Program-made: the position numbers and the translations under genes
Shown: one piece after another, positions 6,999-15,429 of the stretch
How the letters are laid out: each line of letters begins with the position of its first letter
How positions within the stretch are numbered: the first letter of the stretch is position 1
The notes under the pieces: model-generated
What the model saw: only the letters and a program-made list of their open reading frames with translations
Told to the model about the DNA's origin: nothing
The model's database searches: none
Source of the DNA: Bacteroidota bacterium
GTDB lineage: Bacteria > Bacteroidota > Bacteroidia > Bacteroidales > JAAUTT01
NCBI GenBank assembly: GCA_021779665.1
Contig: JAJYAG010000055.1
Coordinates: 1 to 36,744, forward strand
Reading direction: 5' to 3'
DNA: 36,744 bases

Positions 6999-8837
6999 AT
7001 GATGGGACAAAACTTATCAAGACGAAAGTTTTTTAAAACCTCGGCAGTCGGATCCACTGCTGTTCTTGGTTTACCTCTTATGGCTGGATGTAATTCCGAT
7101 GGAAGCAGTTACGGTACTCACATGCAGAATCCAGTATTTAGTCTGGAAGGCTACAAAGCCAGCGACGGTCCTGCAGGTTTGCTATTTTCTCAAATCGGCT
7201 ATGAATTCGGTTTCCCCGTAAGAGTCATTATCAGGTTACCCAAAAAGGAACTTTTGTCCGAAAGTGCAAAATGCGTCTTGACCAACAACAAAGGTCAGAA
7301 GGAATTTGAGATGGGCTGTGTTTACCGGGGTGAAATCTGGAGAAGTCATTGGTGGGTGGCAGAGTTTGTTGGTATTAACAAATCAGGAGAATGGGATGTT
7401 CATTTGGTTGTCGACGGAAGAACTATTATCAGCGATAAAGGACTGAAAGTTTCAGTGAATCTCCTTTGGGATGCTACCGTTGAACTTGCAGCAGCAGATA
7501 TGCTAGAGCGCAGACAACATTTTACCAAAGTGGGAGCAGGGTGGCAGGATGCCGGTTCCCTTTGGGTGGAAAGTCCGGCGCAAAGTGCAATGATAATAGC
7601 CCTTTGTGAGTTGCTCGAGAGAAAGAGCGAAAAGATTGAACTGTCGCTAAAAGAGCGGATAGAAAAACAGATTATGGTAGGATGTGACTATCTTGTCATG
7701 ACACAGAGTAAAGCGAAAGGGCTTGGGTTTCCTGATGGTTCTTTTTCGCACGACCTTTTGGGTCACGAAAAGGATGTCCTTCCCAACGATGCTGTGAAAG
7801 CTGTAATCGCTCTTACAAAAGCATCGCGATTACTTTCGGAAAAAAATAACGACAAAGCGGTAGTCTATAAAACAGCGGCTTCGAAAGGCTATTCCTGGTT
7901 AATCAGCAGAGCTAAACCGGTTGGCGATCTTGGCCTGAGCCGTTTTCAGCGGGCAATCCCTGAAGGTACGCCTATACCTGCTGATGAATGGCAAACACGC
8001 GACCTTGTAAGCTTTTGCTGGGCTTCGGTGGAACAATGGAAAACCGGCAATGAAACAGCTAAAGAGGAGGCTGTTACATACGCCAGTCAGATTATGAGCC
8101 GGCAAATTCAAAAAGAAAAGGCCGAAAGCGGATATTATGGTCATTTTGTTGAGTACCCAAGCATGTCGCACAGTGAGAAATCGTGGATACATGGCATTGT
8201 TAACAATACTTTTGGAGCTGATATAGGCGGTATTTACCCTAATTACCTCTTACCACTTCTTGAAATGCTTCAGTTATGGCCCGATTTGCAGGAAGTGGAT
8301 AGAATCAAAGCATCTCTCCATAGTTTTACCTATAATTATTTAATTCCTGCTTGCGAAAAGAATCCATTTTTTCTGGTACCGCAGGGAATCTTTGGTAGCG
8401 AAGGACCTATATGGTTTTGCGGAACTTTCCACGGAACAAATGCCATATATGGATACACGGCAGCCCTGGCATTGGAGTTGGCTAAATTCTTTAAAGATGA
8501 TAAGCTAAATGCTATTGCCTATGGAAACCTGCAGTGGCTTGCCGGATTAAATGCTGGCATCACCAGGGAAAATTTAAAAGAGGGCTGTGTGATATTCAGT
8601 ACCGATATCCCTGAGGGGGCCGCCCTGCCTGCAAGTATGATGTGCGGTGTGGGCAATCGTTGGGTCGGCACCTGGTTTCAGACACGTGGTGTAATTTGTA
8701 ATGGTTTTACAACCGGCAAACAGTTTGTTTACGATGTTGAGCCTAAAAAAGAAAACGATGGACCTTTCTCGTTTACTGATGAAGATTGGATTCCACACAG
8801 CGCCGGCTGGTTAACCGGATTAATGCGATTAGTATAA
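6999..8837 (+). CDS. GH9-like secreted lipoprotein with altered catalytic motif
   Basis: A 612-residue exported protein. The N-terminus SRRKFFKT resembles a twin-arginine signal and is followed by a hydrophobic stretch and lipobox MAGC (Cys31), so it should be a membrane-anchored, folded-exported lipoprotein. Residues about 58-155 resemble the Ig-like N-terminal domain of GH9 enzymes; 160-612 look like an (alpha/alpha)6 barrel. Where GH9 enzymes have DAGD, this one has GWQDAGS (Asp184, Ser187), losing the second Asp that is the usual catalytic base. A candidate proton donor, Glu595 in TDEDWIPHSAG, is kept near the C-terminus. It may be inactive, use another base, or belong to a distinct GH9-related family. 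ATGs at 6999 and 7002 are both possible. It lies 9 bases after the GntR gene and 19 before deoC. Confidence 0.62.
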   Translation: MMGQNLSRRKFFKTSAVGSTAVLGLPLMAGCNSDGSSYGTHMQNPVFSLEGYKASDGPAGLLFSQIGYEFGFPVRVIIRLPKKELLSESAKCVLTNNKGQKEFEMGCVYRGEIWRSHWWVAEFVGINKSGEWDVHLVVDGRTIISDKGLKVSVNLLWDATVELAAADMLERRQHFTKVGAGWQDAGSLWVESPAQSAMIIALCELLERKSEKIELSLKERIEKQIMVGCDYLVMTQSKAKGLGFPDGSFSHDLLGHEKDVLPNDAVKAVIALTKASRLLSEKNNDKAVVYKTAASKGYSWLISRAKPVGDLGLSRFQRAIPEGTPIPADEWQTRDLVSFCWASVEQWKTGNETAKEEAVTYASQIMSRQIQKEKAESGYYGHFVEYPSMSHSEKSWIHGIVNNTFGADIGGIYPNYLLPLLEMLQLWPDLQEVDRIKASLHSFTYNYLIPACEKNPFFLVPQGIFGSEGPIWFCGTFHGTNAIYGYTAALALELAKFFKDDKLNAIAYGNLQWLAGLNAGITRENLKEGCVIFSTDIPEGAALPASMMCGVGNRWVGTWFQTRGVICNGFTTGKQFVYDVEPKKENDGPFSFTDEDWIPHSAGWLTGLMRLV

Positions 8838-8856
8838 TATTTTAATATTTCAAAAA

Positions 8857-9573
8857 ATGACAAAAGTACAGGAACTTGCAAAAATGATAGATCATTCTAT
8901 TCTTCATCCCACATTTACAGATGACGATTTGAAAAAGCAGTGCGAAATAGCCGGGGAATTCAATGTAGCTTCCGTGTGCGTTAAGCCATACGCTGTTCGT
9001 TTGGCTAAAGAATGGCTCAAAGGTTCCGAGGTTGAAGTTGGATGTGTTATTGGATTTCCGCATGGAAACAGTTCGATAGAGGTTAAGGTTTTTGAGACTG
9101 AAATGGCATGCAAGGACGGTGCCACCGAGATAGACATGGTTATTAACATTGGAAAGGCTCTGGCAGGGCAATGGGATTATGTTGAAGAAGAAATTCTGGC
9201 CATTACCAATGCTTCGCATAAGTATAATGCCATTGTTAAGGTGATTTTTGAGACAGATTATATCACAAAAACCGAAGACAAAATTAAGCTTTGTGAAATC
9301 TGTACCAAAGTAGGAGCCGATTTTGTAAAGACCTCTACCGGATATGGTTTTGTAAAACAGGCTAGCGGCGATTTCAATTATAAAGGTGCAACTGTTGCCG
9401 ATATTGAACTGATGCGCAAGTATTCTGGTCCGAATGTTAAAGTGAAAGCAGCAGGCGGAGTTCGTAATCTTGACGATCTTCTGAAAATGAAGGCTGCCGG
9501 TGCTTCACGATCCGGCGCAACAGCTACCGAAGCTATCCTTAGCGAAGCAGTTAAAAGATTTGGAAACGATTAA
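8857..9573 (+). CDS. deoC: Deoxyribose-phosphate aldolase (DeoC-like)
   Basis: A 238-residue class I aldolase that in the classical reaction splits 2-deoxy-D-ribose 5-phosphate into acetaldehyde and glyceraldehyde 3-phosphate. The Schiff-base lysine is Lys158 in VKTSTGYG, supported by Lys197 in VKAAGGVR and Asp93 in EIDMVIN, all at family positions; the length is also normal for DeoC. No signal peptide, so cytosolic. It is third in the GntR/GH9-like operon, 19 bases after the GH9-like stop, rather than beside nucleoside phosphorylase or phosphopentomutase genes. It may therefore act on a product of an exported glycan-degrading enzyme, or on a DeoC-like alternative substrate; that is inference. 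The leader before the ATG is AT-rich with no strong Shine-Dalgarno sequence, as usual in this phylum. Confidence 0.93.
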   Translation: MTKVQELAKMIDHSILHPTFTDDDLKKQCEIAGEFNVASVCVKPYAVRLAKEWLKGSEVEVGCVIGFPHGNSSIEVKVFETEMACKDGATEIDMVINIGKALAGQWDYVEEEILAITNASHKYNAIVKVIFETDYITKTEDKIKLCEICTKVGADFVKTSTGYGFVKQASGDFNYKGATVADIELMRKYSGPNVKVKAAGGVRNLDDLLKMKAAGASRSGATATEAILSEAVKRFGND

Positions 9574-9648
9574 GTAAATATGAGGTATGAAGGATGGAGT
9601 ATGATGGGAACAGCATGAATTTTATCCGTGGTTGTTTTTGGCTGTTTT

Positions 9649-9672
9649 CTTACTACTTACTACTTACTACTG
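9649..9672 (+). repeat. Short tandem repeat, CTTACTA x 3.4
   Basis: The 7-base unit CTTACTA occurs three times in direct succession plus three bases, in the 186-base spacer between deoC and the GH140-like gene. No other structure was recognised in this spacer. Confidence 0.8.
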
Positions 9673-9759
9673 CATTTAATATTGCAGAATTGAAATTTAA
9701 TTTGTTCTTTTGAGTCATAACACTACATAACAGCTATCGATTCATCAATAAATTATTTA

Positions 9760-11247
9760 ATGAAAACTAACTCTTTACAAACGTTTACTGCTGCTATAAT
9801 TATTCTGTTGATGGGCCTTTCAGCTCAATCACAACCTTGGAAAGATCATGGAAAACTAGTGGTTGAATCCATGAATCCTCATTATCTGCAATACCAGGAT
9901 GGTACCTCTTTTTTCTGGTTTGCAGATACAGGCTGGGAAATGCTCCACCGCCTCAACAGGGATGAGATTACAAAATATCTTGAAAACAGAAAATTGAAAG
10001 GTTTCAATGTGATTCAAACTGTTATTATAAGTGAGTTTATTCACATGGATAAGGTCACAAACTTTTATGGCGACAGTATTTTTGTTAACGAAAATCCTGA
10101 AAAACCCCTGATCACTCCGGGTTCAAACCCTGATAACGGCCGCGAATACGATTTTTGGGATCATGTGGATTACGCTGTCCAGACTGCTGAAAAGAACGGA
10201 TTGTATCTGGCACTTGTGCCATCGTGGGGCGAATGGGTTACTCCCCGCAGCGACAAGGCCTTGTTTAACACAGTGGAACAGGCGTATAATTACGGTTGTT
10301 TTCTTGGGAACAGGTATAAAACTTATCCGAATATTATTTGGATGCTTGGTGGTGACAGGCATCCCAACGAAAGAAATATTGGAATTGACCTCTGGCGTGC
10401 TATGGCCGAAGGAATTACCGATGGTACCACCGGGGAGAGGAACCTCAATGGTAAAGCCGATTACCCGGCAACCCTCATAACACATCATTCTTATAATTCA
10501 TCTTCCAACTGGTTTCATAACGACGGCTGGATCGATTTTCATACCTGGGGCTCGTACCACGCCGAAATTGATAACCCAAGATCCATAGAACTGGCACTGG
10601 CTGATTGGAACCTTAAAAATCCGAAGCCTACGCTTAATTCGGAGCCATGTTACGAAGGGGGAGGAATAAATTATGCCATCGACGATAATGGTTATTTCAC
10701 CTCTACCGACGTAAGGATTGCTGCTTACTGGAGTGTTTTTTCGGGTGGTGCCGGCATAACCTATGGCTGTCAGCCCATCTGGCAATTTACTGACCAAAGC
10801 CGGAAAAAGCATTCACCGAAAACAATCATGGACTGGAAAGAAGGATTAGACTTGCCTGGCGCCGTTCAGTTAGGTTACTTAAAAAAGCTCATAACATCGA
10901 GAGATATGAAAAACTTACGTCCTGATCGTTCCATGCTGATTTCGGGAATGGGAAGCTGCTCCTCGTATGCGCCTGTGCTTAAAGGTAAATCGCATGCTTT
11001 TATTTATATTCCAACCGGTAATAGTATTAAAGTGAAATTGGGTGAGATTTCAGGTACTAAAATTAAAGCTTCCTGGTTTAATCCACGTACGGGTACTTTT
11101 ACTTTTATCGGAGAATTTGTAAATTCCGGCGATAAAGATTTCAAGGTGCCGGGCATGTCGGCAGATTTAACATGGTTGCGGTCGGGCCGGGGATGCGACT
11201 GGGTGCTGGTGCTCGATGATGCTTCTGTTCAGTTTTCAGTGCAATGA
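9760..11247 (+). CDS. Secreted GH140-like glycosidase (DUF4038 plus C-terminal beta domain)
   Basis: A 495-residue exported protein with a signal peptide (MKTNSLQTFTAAIIILLMGLSAQSQ) and a DUF4038 TIM barrel (about 30-390), followed by a small beta domain of the type annotated as putative collagen-binding (about 400-490). The family includes GH140 apiosidases that cut apiose-linked side chains of rhamnogalacturonan II. Catalytic candidates match that family: Asp199 in WMLGGDRHP and Glu295 in LNSEPCYEG. The early motif FWFADTGWEML is also typical. Apiosidase activity is not proven; DUF4038 proteins cover other substrates. The serine hydrolase starts 34 bases downstream and a paralogue follows, so the three genes probably share a transcript. 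Confidence 0.82.
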   Translation: MKTNSLQTFTAAIIILLMGLSAQSQPWKDHGKLVVESMNPHYLQYQDGTSFFWFADTGWEMLHRLNRDEITKYLENRKLKGFNVIQTVIISEFIHMDKVTNFYGDSIFVNENPEKPLITPGSNPDNGREYDFWDHVDYAVQTAEKNGLYLALVPSWGEWVTPRSDKALFNTVEQAYNYGCFLGNRYKTYPNIIWMLGGDRHPNERNIGIDLWRAMAEGITDGTTGERNLNGKADYPATLITHHSYNSSSNWFHNDGWIDFHTWGSYHAEIDNPRSIELALADWNLKNPKPTLNSEPCYEGGGINYAIDDNGYFTSTDVRIAAYWSVFSGGAGITYGCQPIWQFTDQSRKKHSPKTIMDWKEGLDLPGAVQLGYLKKLITSRDMKNLRPDRSMLISGMGSCSSYAPVLKGKSHAFIYIPTGNSIKVKLGEISGTKIKASWFNPRTGTFTFIGEFVNSGDKDFKVPGMSADLTWLRSGRGCDWVLVLDDASVQFSVQ

Positions 11248-11281
11248 CAATTTTTTCTGACAATATCTAAATTTATGCATT

Positions 11282-12586
11282 ATGAAAAAAGTTTCATGTA
11301 TCCTCTTTAGCCTGGTTTTGGGATTCTCGATAATTCAGGCCCAGACTAAAACTTTGAAAAAGTCGCCGGCACTTGTCGAAGCTTCAGCCGAAAGTGTTGG
11401 TATGTCAACCGAACGGATTGCCCGTATCGATACCATGTTTGCTCAGGCTGTAAAAGGTGGTAATATCCCCGGAGTTGTTGCCCTGATTGCCCGCAACGGG
11501 AAAATTGTTTTCTGGAAAGCATATGGAATGGCTGATAATCAATCGCAGAAAGACTTAAAGCGCGATGATATTTTTCGCATTGCATCTCAAACGAAAGCTA
11601 TAACTTCAACTGCTGTTATGATGCTGTGGGAAGAAGGGAAATTTCAGCTCGACGATCCCATCTCGACGTATATTCCCGAATTCAAAAATCCTAAGGTTCT
11701 GAATAATTTCAGATACAGCGATACTTCTTATACAACTACCCCGGCCAAATCTGAAATTACTATCCGCCAACTGCTTACTCATACTTCAGGAATTGGTTAT
11801 GGTATGATCGATGGAGATGAGAGGATAAAAATGATTTATCAGAAAGCTGGAATTACCGATGCTTTTACAACTAAAGATCTGAAAATTGGAGATAATATTA
11901 AAAAGCTTGCAAAGCTTCCGCTTCATCACCAACCTGGAGAAAAATATACCTATGGTGAAAGCCTCGACGTTTTAGGCTATTTTATTGAAATCATTTCGGG
12001 AATGCCTTTCGATGTATTTCTGAAGACAAGGATTTTTGATCCGCTTGGAATGAACGATACCCGTTTTTATCTACCCGATAACAAGGCAGGAAGATTAGTT
12101 GCTGTTCAGCAGAAAAATAAAAACGGAGAATGGGAAAGAATGACTGCTAATGCTCAGTTTGATCCCGATTATCCTGTTAAAGGAGCCAAAACATTTTTTG
12201 CCGGCGGGGCAGGGCTTTCCAGCACTGCTAAAGATTATGCAACGTTTCTTCAAATGTATCTGAACGGTGGTGAATACAACGGTGTAAGATTGTTAAGCCG
12301 CACTACCGTTGAACTGGTCATGGCCGATCAGAACCTGAAGGTTTGGGATAAAAGTGCTGACAATCACCTGGGATTGGCGTTTTCAGTCGAAAACCAGGGC
12401 GGACAAGATAAGGGCGCGAAAGGCAGTATTGGTACATTTGGCTGGGGCGGCTATTTCAATACCCAGTATTTTGCCGATCCAAAGGAAAAGGTAATCGGAA
12501 TCATCATGAAACAAACCCAAGGGCCTGTGAACGATGAAACAGGTTGGAAATTCCGCCAGATGATATGGCAGACAATTGACGATTAA
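11282..12586 (+). CDS. Secreted serine hydrolase, class C beta-lactamase / family VIII esterase fold
   Basis: A 434-residue exported protein (signal peptide MKKVSCILFSLVLGFSIIQAQ) of the beta-lactamase/penicillin-binding fold. The nucleophile motif SxxK is Ser102-Gln-Thr-Lys105, followed by a Tyr motif Tyr224-Gly-Glu-Ser227. The third motif near the C-terminus reads FGWGG, and WGG in place of KTG/HTG is typical of family VIII carboxylesterases rather than true beta-lactamases. It lies between two GH140-like glycosidases, 34 bases after the first and 60 before the second, so removal of ester groups from the same polysaccharide is a reasonable inference. A peptidase or general esterase role cannot be excluded, and antibiotic resistance is not indicated. 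Confidence 0.83.
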   Translation: MKKVSCILFSLVLGFSIIQAQTKTLKKSPALVEASAESVGMSTERIARIDTMFAQAVKGGNIPGVVALIARNGKIVFWKAYGMADNQSQKDLKRDDIFRIASQTKAITSTAVMMLWEEGKFQLDDPISTYIPEFKNPKVLNNFRYSDTSYTTTPAKSEITIRQLLTHTSGIGYGMIDGDERIKMIYQKAGITDAFTTKDLKIGDNIKKLAKLPLHHQPGEKYTYGESLDVLGYFIEIISGMPFDVFLKTRIFDPLGMNDTRFYLPDNKAGRLVAVQQKNKNGEWERMTANAQFDPDYPVKGAKTFFAGGAGLSSTAKDYATFLQMYLNGGEYNGVRLLSRTTVELVMADQNLKVWDKSADNHLGLAFSVENQGGQDKGAKGSIGTFGWGGYFNTQYFADPKEKVIGIIMKQTQGPVNDETGWKFRQMIWQTIDD

Positions 12587-12646
12587 AGAAGAATTTGTAC
12601 TTAATAAACAGCCTTTGAATTAATTATATATTAAAACTAAGTCGTT

Positions 12647-13978
12647 ATGCGAAAGTTGTTGCTTATGTTTTTTGCACTTCTGCAAGTATTGGCAGGATTT
12701 TCACAACCGAGGTTTCCGCTTAAAATCAGCGAGAACAAGCGCTATTTTGTCGACTCGGGCGGAAAACCTTTTCTGTATCATGCCGATACCGGCTGGCAAA
12801 TTTTTGTTCAGCTTACCGTTGAGGAAGCCGTTGAGTATATGAGTTTCAGAAAGGCACAGGGATTCAATACCATTCAGGTCCAGGTGGTGATGTCGCCCGA
12901 ACAGGTAAATCGTTATGGCCAAAAGGCATTTTATGGCGATGCCGATTTTTCGAAACCCAATGAGGCATATCACGATCATATAGCCAAAGTGCTGGCAAAA
13001 GCCGATTCTCTGGATTTACTTGTTGTAATGTCCGGCCCCTGGTTAGGATGTTGCATGGAAGCATTTGGGGGCAGTCCCGATAAACCTTATCAGAAAAACG
13101 GACCGGATAAGTGCAGGCAATATGGTAAATATCTCGGGAAGAAATTTTCGAAGTTTAAGAATCTGTTCTGGATCACAGGTGGTGATAACGACCCAAAGGG
13201 CGATCGGGCAAGTCTTTTTGCTTTTATTGAAGGACTATACGAAACGGCACCCAAACATCAACTCATAACATATCATGCATCGCCAACCCGCTCCAGTACC
13301 GATTTGTTCCAATATGCGCCCTGGCTTGGTTTTAGTTTTATATACACCTACTGGCGCGAAAAACCCAACAGCTGGGTAACTCACGATATGTTACCTCATG
13401 TTTATGAAGTGGCTCTGCGCGAATGGGGTAAATCGGACAAAATGCCGTTTGTACTCGGAGAAGCTCAGTACGAAGGTACAGGGTTGATTGATAATGATAT
13501 GGGAGAGCCTCAGATTGTCCGCAGGCAGGCATATTGGACCATGTTGTGCGGAGGTGCCGGTCATGCCTATGGATCTGATTTATGGAATTTCCCGACGAAC
13601 TGGCGTGAGATTGTGAAATATCCCGGCGCTTATCAAATGGGGTATTTCATTAAGTTTTTTGAGCAAATTCCATGGTGGACACTTGTTCCGGATGTTGGGC
13701 ACAAAGCTGTAATTGCCGGGTTTGGCGACTGGGCAAAACCTGATTATGCAACCACAGCAGTGAGTAACGATAAAAAGCTTCTGGTATCCTATATCCCTTA
13801 CCTTACATCGTTAACTGTTGATTTTGGTTACCTGGAAGGAAATAAATTCTCTGTAAAGTTTTTCGATCCGCGCAGGGGAAAATTCATTAAGGAAACAACG
13901 GTAGAAAAGAAAACTGTTCAGCGGTTACAATCTCCTCCGGGAGAAGATTTGGTGTTGTTAATTCAGGCAGGTAATTAA
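12647..13978 (+). CDS. Second secreted GH140-like glycosidase (DUF4038)
   Basis: A 443-residue paralogue of the enzyme encoded at 9760. It has a signal peptide (MRKLLLMFFALLQVLAGFSQ) and a DUF4038 barrel with the shared early motif LYHADTGWQIF, then Asp180 in WITGGDNDP and Glu272 in VLGEAQYEG as catalytic candidates. The C-terminal beta domain (about 355-440) is shorter than in the first copy and contains the family-like FFDPRRGKF. The spacing of the Asp/Glu pair (92 residues) is close to that of its paralogue (96), but loops such as GPWLGCCMEAFGG differ, so the two probably cut different linkages. It ends 16 bases from the convergent lipoprotein operon. Confidence 0.82.
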   Translation: MRKLLLMFFALLQVLAGFSQPRFPLKISENKRYFVDSGGKPFLYHADTGWQIFVQLTVEEAVEYMSFRKAQGFNTIQVQVVMSPEQVNRYGQKAFYGDADFSKPNEAYHDHIAKVLAKADSLDLLVVMSGPWLGCCMEAFGGSPDKPYQKNGPDKCRQYGKYLGKKFSKFKNLFWITGGDNDPKGDRASLFAFIEGLYETAPKHQLITYHASPTRSSTDLFQYAPWLGFSFIYTYWREKPNSWVTHDMLPHVYEVALREWGKSDKMPFVLGEAQYEGTGLIDNDMGEPQIVRRQAYWTMLCGGAGHAYGSDLWNFPTNWREIVKYPGAYQMGYFIKFFEQIPWWTLVPDVGHKAVIAGFGDWAKPDYATTAVSNDKKLLVSYIPYLTSLTVDFGYLEGNKFSVKFFDPRRGKFIKETTVEKKTVQRLQSPPGEDLVLLIQAGN

Positions 13979-13994
13979 ATTGGTCAATACAATG

Positions 13995-14693
13995 TTAGTT
14001 TAAAGTACATTGAAAGATATCAGAAGAATTGCCCAGCGCTTTTAAATAATCAGAACGGTGATAGTATGATGTTATTAATGCGTAGGGTCTGAGAAAAAAT
14101 GTACCTTTATTCTGATCGAACCAGTCAATCCTGATTCTTATATTCGTTCCTGTGGTTAACATTCCGTAACCAGTTACCGAATTTGTATAATTATCTTTAG
14201 AAACCTGTTCATTTCCGCTTATAAAAAAACGGAAAGCAAATCCATATCCATATTGAGGTTTCTTGGTAATGTTGAGCATTTTGCCATACGCATAAATATC
14301 ATGCGATTGCTTAACTACGCTATCCAAATGTACTTCATAAGTGGGTATTTGATCCATATTGTAAGTACTTAACGTGGCAGAAGCTCCACCAATATGCTTT
14401 ATCTTCTCCGGCGTTCTTTCCAGATATCCATTGTGTTCATATTTGGTATTGTAAACTCCAAAAGGAACATTTTGAACCTTGTAGGAACCAAGCTCGTCAG
14501 TTACAATTGTTGCCGAAAACTCATCGTTGGAGATGGTAACCGTTGTTCCGCTCATATCTTTTTCCTGATACCCATATTGATCTAAAAGATTTACTTCTCC
14601 AATAATATCTCCTTTCAATACGCCCAAATCATTTTCTTTTGTGCATGAAAGGATCATAAGCGACAAACAGCAAGTGAAAATGTGTTTTTTCAT
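13995..14693 (-). CDS. Lipoprotein with carboxypeptidase-regulatory-like domain (third of three)
   Basis: A 232-residue predicted lipoprotein: signal MKKHIFTCCLSLMILSC with the lipid-bearing Cys at 17, followed by TKEND, a charged stretch like the surface-export signals of Bacteroidota lipoproteins. Residues about 25-115 resemble a carboxypeptidase-regulatory-like Ig domain (LKGDIIGEVNLLDQYG, then TDELGSYKVQNVPFGVY). The C-terminal half is beta-rich and unrecognised. It starts 1 base after the preceding gene's stop, so the genes are co-transcribed. No catalytic motif is visible; a structural, adhesive or glycan-binding role is possible but unproven. Confidence 0.72.
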   Translation of the reverse strand: MKKHIFTCCLSLMILSCTKENDLGVLKGDIIGEVNLLDQYGYQEKDMSGTTVTISNDEFSATIVTDELGSYKVQNVPFGVYNTKYEHNGYLERTPEKIKHIGGASATLSTYNMDQIPTYEVHLDSVVKQSHDIYAYGKMLNITKKPQYGYGFAFRFFISGNEQVSKDNYTNSVTGYGMLTTGTNIRIRIDWFDQNKGTFFLRPYALITSYYHRSDYLKALGNSSDIFQCTLN

Positions 14694-14694
14694 T

Positions 14695-15429
14695 TTATTT
14701 AATTATTGCACTAAATACCTGGGAATGTTTTTCGGGATTGATGGAGGAAAATATTAACAGATTATAATAGGAATTTATATACCCGCCATCTAAATCATCC
14801 GAACCATAGATGATGAAGTATACTTTAGTGTCTGGTTTAAATATTCGGGCCTTTTCAAATTTGAGTTTAATATCGTTTTCTATGTAAACATGGCTGTAGG
14901 CCTGATATTTATTGTACGACACATCATTCTTAGTACTCATAAAAACCAGCAAACGATTTTTCCAATTAACAGGAGCAATGTTGAATACAAGTGAATAATT
15001 GTCCTGAGATTCATAGGTGGGCGATGCAGGAATTGCCGGATTTTTAGCCAACTTGTACAAGTTTATATAAGAAGCCCATACACTATCAGTTCCAAAAACA
15101 GCAATGTTATAAAGATCCACTGTTCCAAAACTGTCTTTTTTTGCTGAAATTTTGTATGTCCCATTCCCAAGTCCTGAAAATGAGAATTTATATTGACTCG
15201 TTTCGGGGTTTCTCACAACTTTCAAAGATTTTGTACCATACGGGCCGGACGCTGTTACCAGGACAGGTCCGTCATTATCTTCCTGTATATTTACATACCC
15301 GGATATTGTACCACTATTGTACAGAGGCTTTACCTCATCCTTTTTACAGGAAAAAGATAAAAAGATCAATATGAGGAGCGGAATGAAAAAATTATTCCGG
15401 AACAATAAATGAAAATTCTGGTGACTCAT
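14695..15429 (-). CDS. Lipoprotein with carboxypeptidase-regulatory-like domain (second of three)
   Basis: A 244-residue predicted lipoprotein with signal ending FLSFSC (Cys28) followed by KKDE. An Ig-like domain with SGTISGYVNIQEDNDGP and FSGLGNGTYKISAKKDSFG covers about 40-110; the remainder is beta-rich and not recognised. I take the ATG at 15429; a TTG two codons upstream is less likely. The start overlaps the previous gene's end by 38 bases, so its ribosome binding site lies inside that gene, which suggests translational coupling. It shares architecture with both neighbours, but the C-terminal halves differ, so they look like old paralogues rather than recent copies. Confidence 0.7.
   Translation of the reverse strand: MSHQNFHLLFRNNFFIPLLILIFLSFSCKKDEVKPLYNSGTISGYVNIQEDNDGPVLVTASGPYGTKSLKVVRNPETSQYKFSFSGLGNGTYKISAKKDSFGTVDLYNIAVFGTDSVWASYINLYKLAKNPAIPASPTYESQDNYSLVFNIAPVNWKNRLLVFMSTKNDVSYNKYQAYSHVYIENDIKLKFEKARIFKPDTKVYFIIYGSDDLDGGYINSYYNLLIFSSINPEKHSQVFSAIIK

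Noticed and set aside
9649-9672. CRISPR-like repeat
   Set aside because: The units are 7 bases in direct contact with no spacers; this is a simple tandem repeat, and no CRISPR array was seen elsewhere in the window.
11282-12586. Antibiotic-resistance beta-lactamase
   Set aside because: The third motif is WGG rather than KTG and the gene is embedded among glycosidases, which favours an esterase-type role.
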